64,000 nt of DNA, from positions 62,001 to 126,000 of IMG/VR virus record IMGVR_UViG_3300033049_000066, one strand, 5' to 3'. The notes beneath the pieces are model-generated. The model did not search any database and was not told where the DNA came from. It worked only from the letters and a program-made list of their open reading frames with translations. Below, piece by piece: positions 24,507 through 34,197 of this stretch. Origin of the DNA: a virus. Numbering within the stretch: the stretch's first letter is position 1; every line of letters begins with the position of its first letter. A program made the position numbers and the translations under genes.

Positions 24507-25280
24507 ATGTCAAATCCGTATAGTACACTTGGACTAACCTCGTCTGCCACTAGTGATGAAGTAAAACGTGCTTATAGAAAGCTGGCGATGAAATTCCACC
24601 CGGACCGCAATGACGGAAAGGATGCCAAGTTCAAGGAGATCAAGTCAGCGTACGATCAGATACAAAAAGGCCCGAGCCAAGACCCCGACGCGTGGTCGAC
24701 ATTTCGCAAGGAAGGTGGTTTTGCTGGAGCAGCCGGCCGGAGTTCAGTTTTTGATGATTTCTTCAATAATCGCAGACCGAACTACAAACCATCTACTGTA
24801 AATTTGTCAGCGCAAATACCATTCGCAGACGCTATATGCGGTAATCCTCAATTTTTAAAAATAAATGTCCATGGTAAATCAAAAACTGTTAAGGTTGAAA
24901 TACCTGCTGGGTTAACTCATGGTGAGAAGATAAAATACGCAAAGCTAGTCGATGGCATTGATGTTATCATTTCCTTTATAGTTGAGCCAACTCCTATGTG
25001 GGAATTGGACAAGCTAGATTTAATTCAAACACCAGATATAAGTATTTGGGATTTAATAACAGGCGGGGAGTTAGACGTTTCGTTAATTAATGGTAAAGTA
25101 ATACGCCTAAAGATTCCGGCCGGAACTCAACCTAACACCGTAATGCGGGTACAAGGAAAAGGAGTGCAATCACGTGTAACTAAAGTATTATACGGCGACA
25201 TGCTAGTTAAACTAAATGCCACGATACCAAAGGACATTCCAGCTGATCTTTTAAATATGATTAGGAAGGTCAACAGCTAA
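24507..25280 (+). CDS. DnaJ/CbpA-type co-chaperone
   Basis: 257 residues. The J domain (about 1-55) contains [19 protein letters not shown] and the HPD motif at 31-33, needed to stimulate Hsp70 (DnaK). A short Gly/Ser-containing linker follows ([15 protein letters not shown]). The two C-terminal substrate-binding beta domains ([24 protein letters not shown]-like) come next. There is no zinc-finger repeat, so it is a CbpA-like (type B) protein. It would direct host DnaK to phage substrates in the cytoplasm. ClpA and a deformylase-like protein follow. Confidence 0.92.
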   Translation: MSNPYSTLGLTSSATSDEVKRAYRKLAMKFHPDRNDGKDAKFKEIKSAYDQIQKGPSQDPDAWSTFRKEGGFAGAAGRSSVFDDFFNNRRPNYKPSTVNLSAQIPFADAICGNPQFLKINVHGKSKTVKVEIPAGLTHGEKIKYAKLVDGIDVIISFIVEPTPMWELDKLDLIQTPDISIWDLITGGELDVSLINGKVIRLKIPAGTQPNTVMRVQGKGVQSRVTKVLYGDMLVKLNATIPKDIPADLLNMIRKVNS

Positions 25281-25283
25281 ATA
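25276..25283 (+). promoter_or_regulatory. late promoter (GCTAAATA), near-leaderless
   Basis: GCTAAATA contains the dnaJ stop codon and ends five bases before ATG 25289. Confidence 0.45.
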
Positions 25284-25288
25284 TTTAC

Positions 25289-25669
25289 ATGCTACGAATA
25301 AAAACGAACCCTCTTAAGAAAATACCAGAACATGCAAAATTTGAAAATACAGAAGCACTTAGTCAAACAGGTATTGAAATGCTAATTGCACTAAACATGA
25401 CACAGAAAACGGTACTAACCGGACCGGAAGTTGGCATTGATTCTAAAATATTAGTAACAAAGGAACCACCACATTTCTTTTTCAATCCAATTCTTTCTGA
25501 GCCAAAAAACTTGCAATCTGAGGCGAAATCAAGTACAATAGCTATAACCTATACAAATTATTTAGGTGAAGTCTCCCAACATACACGAATAGATAGTGAC
25601 GGAAGTATTACAAAAGCAATCAATAATTTAAACAACGGCATAACACGTGCCAAACGAATACAGGAATAA
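25289..25669 (+). CDS. peptide deformylase-like pseudoenzyme
   Basis: 126 residues. The N-terminal half follows the deformylase plan: LRIKTNPLKKIPEHAKF, helix ALSQTGIEMLIALNM, then TVLTGPEVGIDSKILVT in place of GxGLAAxQVG, and HFFFNPILSE in place of the INP strand. The metal-binding motifs EGCLS and HExxH are not present, and the catalytic glutamine is a glutamate. It is therefore probably not a deformylase but a binding protein built on that fold, perhaps touching ribosome or ClpA functions. Weak similarity makes the family call tentative. Confidence 0.55.
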   Translation: MLRIKTNPLKKIPEHAKFENTEALSQTGIEMLIALNMTQKTVLTGPEVGIDSKILVTKEPPHFFFNPILSEPKNLQSEAKSSTIAITYTNYLGEVSQHTRIDSDGSITKAINNLNNGITRAKRIQE

Positions 25670-25672
25670 AAT

Positions 25673-27931
25673 ATGCAAATCAATCCAGAAATCGAGCAGA
25701 TAACCGACTACGCAATTGCTCTCGCAAAACGGCAGCATCAGGAATATGTATTAGTTGAACATTTGCTGGTCGCATTAATAAGTTACGAACCATTTTACAA
25801 TTGTTTAAAAGGTTACGGTGTTAATATCGACGCAATGGTGAATGACATTGAGCTGTACCTGCATAATTTACCGGCAGCTCCGAGCACTGTCGAAAAGCCA
25901 AAACGAACTAACAGCATAGAGCGAGTGTTCAACCGTGCTGTAACGCAGGTTATATTTAGTGGTCGGCGCTTTGTTACTACAATTGATTTATTCTTGGCGA
26001 TCTCGTCTGAGGCAAGCAGCCACGCATCATATTTTATTTTAAAATATGGCGTTGATGACAAGGAGGCGATCGCATCGTACTGGAATGATAACTACAGCGA
26101 TATCGGTGGGAAGATGAGCGATACGCAATCAGACGAGGTGCTTGAAGAACATTGCACAAACGTATCGGCCAAGGCAGCAGCAGGTGAGCTCGAGCCGCTT
26201 ATTGGGCGAGAGGCCGAAGTGAAGGACGCGATAGAAATCCTCGCTAAGAAATTTAAGTCCAATGTGCTGATGGTCGGGGAGCCAGGTGTAGGCAAAACCG
26301 TCATCTTAGAAGGGCTCGCACAGAAAATCAACGCCGACGAAGTGCCGACGTTCATGAAGGGACACACCGTCTGGGAGCTCAACATCGGTGACATGCTCGC
26401 TGGCAGCAAGTACCGAGGAGAATTTGAAGAGAAATTTAAGAAAGTGATCAAGGCCTTGGAAGCGTCGGGCAAGGGTATACTTTTTATCGACGAAGCTCAC
26501 ACTATGAAGGGTGCTGGCAGCGGCGCAGGATCATCGTTGGATTTCGCGAACATGCTGAAGCCGGTGATCACACGCGGCAAGATCAAGGTCGTCGCCTGCA
26601 CCACCTGGGACGAATACTACGAATCCTTCGAGAAAGATAAGGCATTGATGCGCAGATTTTACAAACTAATTGTCGACGAACCAGATCACGACACCACAGT
26701 GAAGATTTTAACGGGCGTGGCGAAACGTCTGTCAGCATATCACAATGTGAAAATCGACCCGAGTGCTATCGCGTCAACCGTGGACTTGAGTACTCGCTAC
26801 ATTCACGACAGATTCAACCCAGACAAATCAATCGACATCTTAGACGCGGCCTGCGCTAAGGAACGTGCGAGTGACAACCACGACACGCTAATTAAAACTG
26901 AACATATCATTCAGCAACTAAGCAAAGTCACCGGCGTACCTACAGAACGTCTAAGCAATGAAAAAAGCAAGACACTATTGACACTGCGTGGCAATATCGA
27001 CAGCAAATTATTCGGCCAAGAAGATGCGGTGGAAGAAGTACTTAATAAAATTTACATCAACTTTGGTGGATTAGCCGAAGAAAATAAACCAGTCGCAAGC
27101 TTCTTGTTTCTTGGGCCAACCGGCACAGGTAAAACCGAGCTAGCTAAGCTAATCAGTGAAAACTTAGACATGGAACTATTACGTTACGATATGTCCGAGT
27201 ACATGGAAAAACATACAGTGGCATCACTTATTGGTGCGCCACCGGGTTATGTCGGCTACGAAGAGTCAGGTGGTGGTGGCAAGCTAATCTCAGATATTAG
27301 CAAACATCCATTCTCTGTACTGTTACTTGACGAAGTTGAGAAAGCTCACCCTGACGTGTTCAACGTGCTGCTGCAGGTCCTGGACGAAGGTAAGATTACT
27401 AGTCGCAGCGGAAAATCAGTGTCACTGCGAAATACAATCGTCATCATGACGTCAAATCTTGGCGCAGCTGACAATGAGAAAAATAACATTGGTTTCACAG
27501 ACCTGGCCCGCAGCGGCGAAGAAGATAAAGCAGTTAAAGAATTCTTTAAACCTGAGTTCCGCAACAGACTTGACGGTATTGCTAAGTTCAAGAAACTTGA
27601 AGATATAAATGTGAAGAAAATTGTTGTCAAGTTCATAAACGAACTAAAAGTCAGCTTGAAATCTAAGGGGATTGCATTCAACGCAACAGAGGCGGCCATC
27701 AATCATATTGCTGATACTGGTTACGATTCAGCACTTGGAGCACGGCCAATTAAACGACAGATCTCAGATGTGTTTAAACAGCCACTAAGTAAACGAATAT
27801 TATTTGAAGAATTAAGCAATTGCACAATTACCGCAGATTATGTCGACGGAGAAATTGTATTTACTGACACATGCGTTCCGGTAATCCCAGAGCTAAATCC
27901 CGAACCACATATTTTAACCCAAGATATTTAA
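25673..27931 (+). CDS. clpA: ClpA-type AAA+ unfoldase
   Basis: 752 residues, the usual ClpA length. The N-domain (about 1-140) starts EIEQITDYAIALAKRQHQEYV. AAA1 has GEPGVGKT near 202 and FIDEAH. AAA2 has GPTGTGKTE near 481 and LLLDEVEKAHPDV. The ClpP-docking loop is preserved as IGF (residues 606-608, within NNIGFTDLA), where bacterial ClpA has IGL. That suggests it can dock host ClpP and redirect proteolysis. Codons are not unusual for the window. The stop is followed by a stem-loop. Confidence 0.93.
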   Translation: MQINPEIEQITDYAIALAKRQHQEYVLVEHLLVALISYEPFYNCLKGYGVNIDAMVNDIELYLHNLPAAPSTVEKPKRTNSIERVFNRAVTQVIFSGRRFVTTIDLFLAISSEASSHASYFILKYGVDDKEAIASYWNDNYSDIGGKMSDTQSDEVLEEHCTNVSAKAAAGELEPLIGREAEVKDAIEILAKKFKSNVLMVGEPGVGKTVILEGLAQKINADEVPTFMKGHTVWELNIGDMLAGSKYRGEFEEKFKKVIKALEASGKGILFIDEAHTMKGAGSGAGSSLDFANMLKPVITRGKIKVVACTTWDEYYESFEKDKALMRRFYKLIVDEPDHDTTVKILTGVAKRLSAYHNVKIDPSAIASTVDLSTRYIHDRFNPDKSIDILDAACAKERASDNHDTLIKTEHIIQQLSKVTGVPTERLSNEKSKTLLTLRGNIDSKLFGQEDAVEEVLNKIYINFGGLAEENKPVASFLFLGPTGTGKTELAKLISENLDMELLRYDMSEYMEKHTVASLIGAPPGYVGYEESGGGGKLISDISKHPFSVLLLDEVEKAHPDVFNVLLQVLDEGKITSRSGKSVSLRNTIVIMTSNLGAADNEKNNIGFTDLARSGEEDKAVKEFFKPEFRNRLDGIAKFKKLEDINVKKIVVKFINELKVSLKSKGIAFNATEAAINHIADTGYDSALGARPIKRQISDVFKQPLSKRILFEELSNCTITADYVDGEIVFTDTCVPVIPELNPEPHILTQDI

Positions 27932-27938
27932 TTGAAGG

Positions 27939-27968
27939 TTGCTAGCGTCGCAGATTCGGCGCTAGCAA
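27939..27968 (+). terminator. stem-loop after clpA
   Basis: Perfect 9-bp inverted repeat TTGCTAGCG / CGCTAGCAA with a 12-base loop, eight bases after the clpA stop. No T-tract follows, so it may be a weak terminator or an mRNA 3'-end stabiliser. Confidence 0.55.
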
Positions 27969-27994
27969 GTTACTCGATGTTTGATTTACAATAG

Positions 27995-28002
27995 CATAAA
28001 TA
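27995..28002 (+). promoter_or_regulatory. late promoter (CATAAATA), near-leaderless
   Basis: CATAAATA ends five bases before ATG 28008. Confidence 0.6.
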
Positions 28003-28007
28003 GTAAT

Positions 28008-28379
28008 ATGAAAACCTCATCAATTAATTTAATTCCGTACACCGCATTTGGTTCCGCCACAGGAAACTATGATCCGCTAGTCAACAGTGGAGATTTTAGC
28101 GGTGACCCCGGCAAGGCCGCAGCATATTATTCCAAGGACAAGAGCGTACAGACTGCCTCTTGGTACCTCATTGGATTCATCGGCGTCATCACCATCGAAG
28201 CTACACTTGAGAGCGATGGTACTACAGCAACATATTTTCCAATTCGTGTTATAGGCGATGGAGTAAATGCGTTAACTGAAAATGACTTCGAAAATTTAGA
28301 AGGTAATTATACTTGGCTTAGGGCTACTGTAACGCAGTTCACAGCTGGACAGATACAAAAAGTATCAATTGGGTACTAA
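28008..28379 (+). CDS. putative small virion protein
   Basis: 123 residues from ATG 28008, beta-rich and Thr/Gly/Ser-rich (YDPLVNSGDFSGDPGKAA, FIGVITIEATLESDG, GNYTWLRATVTQFTAGQIQ). The composition is like phage decoration or tail accessory proteins. Its own late promoter sits five bases before the ATG. No family is recognised with certainty. Confidence 0.65.
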   Translation: MKTSSINLIPYTAFGSATGNYDPLVNSGDFSGDPGKAAAYYSKDKSVQTASWYLIGFIGVITIEATLESDGTTATYFPIRVIGDGVNALTENDFENLEGNYTWLRATVTQFTAGQIQKVSIGY

Positions 28380-28389
28380 AAGGTAATCT

Positions 28390-29046
28390 ATGAAAACAAT
28401 AGTCGTTTACGGTGGAAGATTTCAGCCACCGCATTTAGGACATAAGGGGTCGTATGATTGGCTTGTAAATGAATTCCCAAATGCTGATGTATACATGTCA
28501 TCGGCAGAAAAAGCCCCCGGTCCAAAAGATCCATTTATGTGGTCGGAGAAGAAACGTCTAGCAGTCGCAATGGGTGTTCCACCTAGCAAATTTATTAAAA
28601 TTAAAAATGCGTACGTTGAAGAATTGATTCGCAGTGTCATCCCTTACAATCCAAAAACTACGGTATTAATTATCGCACTAAGCCAGAAAGATGGTGATCG
28701 TTTAGTTAGCAAAAACGTTGACGATGAAGGATACGCAATTAAAAAGAATGGTGACCGCGCACCGATACAGTGGTTACCTAAGAACCCAGAGCCTGTAGTC
28801 AACGGCCACTTTTACGTCGTTGCAACCCCCACCGTCACTTTCAAGGTTGCCGGCAAAAACATCACCGGCGCAACAGAAATCCGTGATATGTATACAAACG
28901 GGGATGAGAAAACACGAGATCGCATTTTAAAAGATTTATACGGTGAGGTCAAGCCAGCGGTAAGAAAGCTATTTGATCGTAGACTTGGTGCGATACAAAC
29001 TGAAGATGTCCTTAGAGAATTTATAGAATTCGTTAACAAATTTTAA
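28390..29046 (+). CDS. NMNAT/cytidylyltransferase-like nucleotidyltransferase
   Basis: 218 residues. The HxGH superfamily signature GGRFQPPHLGH occupies residues 8-18, and the C-terminal ITGATEIRDMY matches the ISSTxxR motif that contacts the nucleotide phosphates. Members adenylylate or cytidylylate phosphorylated substrates; the nearest cellular type is nicotinamide-mononucleotide adenylyltransferase, which makes NAD. Substrate specificity cannot be told from sequence. T4-like aquatic phages often carry such genes near head-internal proteins, as here. It might restore NAD during infection (inference). Confidence 0.85.
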   Translation: MKTIVVYGGRFQPPHLGHKGSYDWLVNEFPNADVYMSSAEKAPGPKDPFMWSEKKRLAVAMGVPPSKFIKIKNAYVEELIRSVIPYNPKTTVLIIALSQKDGDRLVSKNVDDEGYAIKKNGDRAPIQWLPKNPEPVVNGHFYVVATPTVTFKVAGKNITGATEIRDMYTNGDEKTRDRILKDLYGEVKPAVRKLFDRRLGAIQTEDVLREFIEFVNKF

Positions 29047-29065
29047 AAACATCAGAACTCAATGG

Positions 29066-29073
29066 CATAAATA
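29066..29073 (+). promoter_or_regulatory. late promoter (CATAAATA), near-leaderless
   Basis: CATAAATA ends six bases before ATG 29080 and heads the operon of the 1705-aa protein. Confidence 0.6.
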
Positions 29074-29079
29074 CTGCTA

Positions 29080-32000
29080 ATGAATATCACAGAGCTCGAC
29101 AATTATAAGCTTGCGAAAGCAATTGATTTTAACACTGATTTAAACCCACAGATTTTCGTCAACGACAAAATGCGGCCGGTAGTGCGTGAGAAATTGATGG
29201 AGATAGCAGATCATTTTCGTGAATTCTTAGGCGTACAAAATATTGCCTTAGTAGATATAGAAGTTAGCGGATCCAATGCTGCTTACAGCTACACTCCGCA
29301 TAGCGACATTGACTTACACCTAATCGTAGATTTTACGCAACTTCCAGACAGTGATGTTTACAGAGAGCTATTCGACGCGAAAAAATATCAATATAACAAT
29401 CACCACGATATAAAAATTAAAGGGTACGAAGTTGAATTGTACGTCCAAGACGCAGCACAAAAACATCATTCCCTCGGCAGCTACAGCGTTCTGAATGACA
29501 AGTGGAATAAAATTCCAACAAAGCAACGCGCAAATCTCGACGACGACGCCACACTTTTAAAATATGAAAAATTAAAGGACCTTGCCATCCGCGCCTTGGC
29601 AGCCGATGACAACGAGTACTTAAATAAAGTGCTTGACGTAGTGAAGAAATACAGACAGGCTGGGCTTGATCAGCACGGTGAGTTCGGCCCTGAGAATTTA
29701 GCATTTAAAATGCTTCGCACTGATGGCTACTTTGCTAAGCTATGGACGAAGAAACGCAATCACGTAGATACCGAGCTTAGCCTAGAAACCGCTGTAGAAG
29801 AGCCGGACACCTTAGCCCAAGAATTGATGGCAGAATTTGTCAGCGGCGTATCACCTCAACAAACAGAAAGTATGATCAAGCGCATGTTCAAAGCTCGCTC
29901 AGGTCTGTTTGAAGATTTTGATTACACCTACATTCAAGACAGTGCCGCCAAGCTAGTGACCTTTGAAGCATCGTACGCAGGCAACCTCGGTGCCATGGAA
30001 GTTATGCAATTTTATCGTGACGCCCCAACCGATCACGTGGACCTACTAACGAGACTTATTGCCGCTGACAAAACTAAAGAAGCATGGCAGCTTATACAAA
30101 AAGTAACCGGCACCCAGTTACAAGGACAAGAGTTCAACGAAAGCGAAGCTAAATTTATCGCTGGCATGCGGTCAACCTTTGGTGCTGCCCTAGATGACAC
30201 TAGCGATACAGCCATAATTGAAGCATGGGACGTATCTAACCAGACGCCGGTGCCATCACCAGGCTACAATAAAATTATCGCTATGAGCACGACAGTACTA
30301 GAAGACGGTACTAGATGTACCGATATGGGGCTTGTAGCAAATTTCCTGGTTGCTGAAGCTAGTAGGAATAATCCGAAGGTCTTAGAGTCAAACACAGAAG
30401 AGACAATCACTAATATCGTACAAGAATTATTTAATTCAATGTCCGGGGTGACTCCGGTAGTTGGCAATTCATACGCAATTTTACAAATAATCGCACTAGC
30501 CTCAGGAGAGTCGATAATATTAAATGGGTCACGGACTCCACTTACGATAACAGAAGTAAATCAAAAAGATACCTATGTTGAGTACGTGTTTAAGACACAT
30601 GACGGTATTGTGCGCAAATTCCCAGACGAGTTGCATCTTGGAGCTCGTGTTGACAAAACATTCCTCTTTGAAACACGTGAACAATTAGGATCGATGGAAT
30701 CATTTTTAAGACTTAAAATGTCAAACTGGGCCATTACTGATCGGTTCTTAACTGAGGTAAGTACTGGCATCTGCGAAGACCCCATGACATGGATCCAAGA
30801 CGACGACCAAGATTTTATTAACCCGGTGCCAATTATTACCGACACCGAAGTATTTAACTTCATGGATGAAATAGACAGAACAGCCTATGAGATGTTCCCT
30901 GAGAATAAAGGTTTATCAGGCTCGGCATACGGCATGGCAATGAAAAAAGCTCGGGCAAAAATAGGAACAGTTGAGCAAGTGCCGATGCAGCAAATTGTTT
31001 CAACAGAAAAATATTTAAAGACAAGTCAACTTGCCGCAATTTTAAATGGCAAAGCAAAATCATCAAGTGACTATCCTATATTATATAAGCAAGGTAACAC
31101 ATATATCGCAGGTGATGGCAACCACCGCATTGCGGCACAGTTTATTAAACAACAACCTACAATTAAAGCCTTGGTCCTAGACGGCGCAAAAATACTGGAT
31201 GAAAATTTCATCGTCAATGAACAAGACATCGACTTAGTGGAAGAGATCCGGGCAGAATTTGAAGTACATAAAAATATCAAAGAGAATTTCATTGTCAACG
31301 AACAAGGTCGCATTGTTAAAGGATCGAATACAACAGATGACGTTGGCGTAGACGAAATTAAAATCCAAGCTAAAAAGATGGGCTTCAACGTATCAATTGA
31401 TGGCGTACCTGAAATTCCAAAGAACGGTGTACCTAAGATAATTAATTATACTGCTAAGATAGAAAACGCACATGCATCCGCATTGCGAGAGTTTCTAAAT
31501 AGTAATCAGTCATTGCTTGAATCACAAGACGATTTTAAATCAGTAAGAGAATTTACAAATTCGTACAAAACTAGTCCAATTATCGGTGAGAAATATGTGT
31601 ACACATCATTGATGATTACTCCGGCGATGGGATTTATAAACCTTGCACATACCGAAGAGGCAGAGTTAATTAAAATCAAAGCTGGTTATGTTTATTTTCG
31701 ATTAGCTAGCGGCAAGATTGCACAATATCCAAAAAACGACTCCGATTTAAATTCATCACTACAGCAAATATTATTTTTTAAAACCCTGACCGAGTTTGAT
31801 CAGTTTAAGGCCGCACTTATTTTAAAATTCGGACAATGGCGTATAACCCACAAGTTACTTGAAGATGCAGAACCTAAAATATTCAAATCAGCCGCGGTAC
31901 GCGAGATGAAGTGGGAAGACTCTGCTCACATTGAGTACATGGATGATCGCCTTGCTTGGGTCGAATCACAAATTGTCGAAGGCGTTACGTTGTTTGATTC

Positions 32001-34197
32001 AAACAGCAACGCTAATACTGATTATTTTTTAAATATCAATAGTGACGCTCCAGTAATAAACAAAAAATTTATACTAGCCTTCCAAGCTCTTGTTAATAAT
32101 AGAATAATTATTAGCGAAGTACATACCGGTAGATTAATCGACTTTAATGACACCGAGTATAAAATTAAACTTGACAGTGGCAAAATTCTAACGTACCCGG
32201 ATTGTAGCAGCTCTAAAAAGATGCTTACTAAATCATTCTTGTTTGACTCCAATGACAAATATAATAAGTTCCGTACAATAATCCAACTTAAATTTAAAAA
32301 GACACTGCCGCAGATTAGTCTCGCAGCGAGTAGCATACAGCAAGACAACTTAACTGAATCGTTTCTTACAGAACTCAACATGGCCCCGGGTAATTTACAG
32401 AAGGCCGTAAATAAAATACTAAGTTCCGCTGATCCGCACGTTGGTGTTGAGTTTGAAGTAATTATGCCCGCCGACGCTGAGATGAATCCGGAAATCAACC
32501 TCCGCACAACACGGCAAGATATCTTAGATTTCTTTACGTACGACGACGAAGAATCATTTGAGAACTTTAATGATGTTTACCAAGAATGGCTACAAGAACA
32601 AGAGTCGGCGTGGTCCGAACAAAAAACAAATGAAATACTAAATGATCCGACTGAGGAGTACGACGACAAGCGTGAGTTCATGGTTGACTATACCCTGAGC
32701 GACAATGCCACCTCGCAGCTAAAAAGTATTTACAAAAAGTTAAAAATTAAAGACGACTTAGAAATTACAGATGAAATTGCGGAGTCTGTGCTTGACATGG
32801 CAGAACTCGCATATAAAGATTACGGATCCGCAGATAACTGGCCGACATCGGACGGTATGAGTCCGTACGTATTATTGTATCATGAAATATTCGTTGTTGA
32901 TAAAGAAGACGCTACAGAAAAGTTTAAAGAGATGGCCACTGAGGAATTTTATTCTACCGAAATGCTAGTAGACGAAGATGAGTACTCCATTGGTGCGTGG
33001 CTTCAGTCACTTCAGATATCAAGTATGGGTGACCTATATAGAGAGTTTGATTACGACTTAACGTGGACAGGTGGTACTAACGTTAGTGCCAATTTTGATG
33101 AAGAAATCGCCTATCAAATAGCAGATGAGCTAGGAAATCTTATTGGTGAGGACGTAACAGTTGCTGGTGAAGATAGCGACGATAGCGACAACGCGCCGGA
33201 CACGAGCGTGAACTGGGTTATTACAAATGACTCGTCAATTCGACCTAATAACGATGATGATTCTGCTCTTGAAATTATTACGCCAGTAATGGATTATTCT
33301 ACCGGGATAAAAACACTCAATAAGGTCTTTGATTTTCTAAGTGAGAAAAATGCTTACGCAAATGACTCTACAGGCCTGCACATTAATGTAAGTCTAGGAA
33401 ATATAGATCACACAAAATTAAATTACACTAAATTAATCGTTATGCTCGGCGATTCACATATATTAAAACAGTACAATAGAGAATTCAACGAATACGCTGT
33501 AGACGCATTGACTAATTTAAGTACGATGCTAGATGCAAAGCAAGGATACGATCAAGATAAGAAAGCTAAAGCCGTGTCCTTTGCAAATATGATGGGCAAA
33601 ATGAAAAGTGATTTTAACAATGCTGTAGCAAGCTCATTTGACAAAATTGATTTCGGCAAGTACAATTCAATCGGGCTCAAAGATAATTATATTGAATTTA
33701 GATCCGGCGGCGGCGCTAATTATCTTGACGACTTTGGAGATATTGTCGGAATGATTAACCGGTTCGTTGTAGCGTACGCAGTAGCAGCTGACCCAGACGC
33801 ATATAAGAATGAGTACGGTAAGAAATTATATAAACTTGCTACAAATGTCGGTCTAAGTCCGGCCTCACCTACAGCAATGCAATTATTTGCGAAATTTAGT
33901 TCCGGCATGATGACAAAGGAAGAGCTTATCCGGCAGGTTAAGATGTCAAAGACCATCTCAGACGAGCCGGTGGACACTGGTGATCGTTTAAGAACTGCGA
34001 AGAGCACCGCGACTGAAGCATTCATAGAAATTTCTGACAAGTGGGATCTATCAGCCGTCGAGACAGACAGACTGTGGAACAACGCGATTGCTATCGAGCT
34101 CGAGAGACTAGCAGATTTAAGAAATTATCTCAGGCCACCACGAGCTGCAAAAGCAGCATACACCAATTTAATGAACGATAAAGGATACTATGAATGA
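29080..34197 (+). CDS. 1705-aa multidomain (polyvalent-type) protein: NTase, ParB-like, amidoligase-like
   Basis: Domains in order: residues 1-235, a MNT/Pol-beta-type nucleotidyltransferase (SGSNAAYSYTPHSDIDLHL, the two Asp near 75-77; GYEVELYVQD). About 630-710, a ParB/sulfiredoxin-like domain (SSDYPILYKQGNTYIAGDG, then NHRIAA). Three degenerate ~100-residue repeats (about 459-556, 832-927, 989-1084) share VVGNSY/IIGEKY, a YPxx turn and K.FLF/ILFFK. About 1115-1560, an amidoligase-like ATP-grasp domain (VGVEFEV, TGLHINVS, YIEFRSGGG). Such multi-enzyme proteins can be carried in virions and injected. Late promoter and neighbours support packaging. Confidence 0.8.
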   Translation: MNITELDNYKLAKAIDFNTDLNPQIFVNDKMRPVVREKLMEIADHFREFLGVQNIALVDIEVSGSNAAYSYTPHSDIDLHLIVDFTQLPDSDVYRELFDAKKYQYNNHHDIKIKGYEVELYVQDAAQKHHSLGSYSVLNDKWNKIPTKQRANLDDDATLLKYEKLKDLAIRALAADDNEYLNKVLDVVKKYRQAGLDQHGEFGPENLAFKMLRTDGYFAKLWTKKRNHVDTELSLETAVEEPDTLAQELMAEFVSGVSPQQTESMIKRMFKARSGLFEDFDYTYIQDSAAKLVTFEASYAGNLGAMEVMQFYRDAPTDHVDLLTRLIAADKTKEAWQLIQKVTGTQLQGQEFNESEAKFIAGMRSTFGAALDDTSDTAIIEAWDVSNQTPVPSPGYNKIIAMSTTVLEDGTRCTDMGLVANFLVAEASRNNPKVLESNTEETITNIVQELFNSMSGVTPVVGNSYAILQIIALASGESIILNGSRTPLTITEVNQKDTYVEYVFKTHDGIVRKFPDELHLGARVDKTFLFETREQLGSMESFLRLKMSNWAITDRFLTEVSTGICEDPMTWIQDDDQDFINPVPIITDTEVFNFMDEIDRTAYEMFPENKGLSGSAYGMAMKKARAKIGTVEQVPMQQIVSTEKYLKTSQLAAILNGKAKSSSDYPILYKQGNTYIAGDGNHRIAAQFIKQQPTIKALVLDGAKILDENFIVNEQDIDLVEEIRAEFEVHKNIKENFIVNEQGRIVKGSNTTDDVGVDEIKIQAKKMGFNVSIDGVPEIPKNGVPKIINYTAKIENAHASALREFLNSNQSLLESQDDFKSVREFTNSYKTSPIIGEKYVYTSLMITPAMGFINLAHTEEAELIKIKAGYVYFRLASGKIAQYPKNDSDLNSSLQQILFFKTLTEFDQFKAALILKFGQWRITHKLLEDAEPKIFKSAAVREMKWEDSAHIEYMDDRLAWVESQIVEGVTLFDSNSNANTDYFLNINSDAPVINKKFILAFQALVNNRIIISEVHTGRLIDFNDTEYKIKLDSGKILTYPDCSSSKKMLTKSFLFDSNDKYNKFRTIIQLKFKKTLPQISLAASSIQQDNLTESFLTELNMAPGNLQKAVNKILSSADPHVGVEFEVIMPADAEMNPEINLRTTRQDILDFFTYDDEESFENFNDVYQEWLQEQESAWSEQKTNEILNDPTEEYDDKREFMVDYTLSDNATSQLKSIYKKLKIKDDLEITDEIAESVLDMAELAYKDYGSADNWPTSDGMSPYVLLYHEIFVVDKEDATEKFKEMATEEFYSTEMLVDEDEYSIGAWLQSLQISSMGDLYREFDYDLTWTGGTNVSANFDEEIAYQIADELGNLIGEDVTVAGEDSDDSDNAPDTSVNWVITNDSSIRPNNDDDSALEIITPVMDYSTGIKTLNKVFDFLSEKNAYANDSTGLHINVSLGNIDHTKLNYTKLIVMLGDSHILKQYNREFNEYAVDALTNLSTMLDAKQGYDQDKKAKAVSFANMMGKMKSDFNNAVASSFDKIDFGKYNSIGLKDNYIEFRSGGGANYLDDFGDIVGMINRFVVAYAVAADPDAYKNEYGKKLYKLATNVGLSPASPTAMQLFAKFSSGMMTKEELIRQVKMSKTISDEPVDTGDRLRTAKSTATEAFIEISDKWDLSAVETDRLWNNAIAIELERLADLRNYLRPPRAAKAAYTNLMNDKGYYE

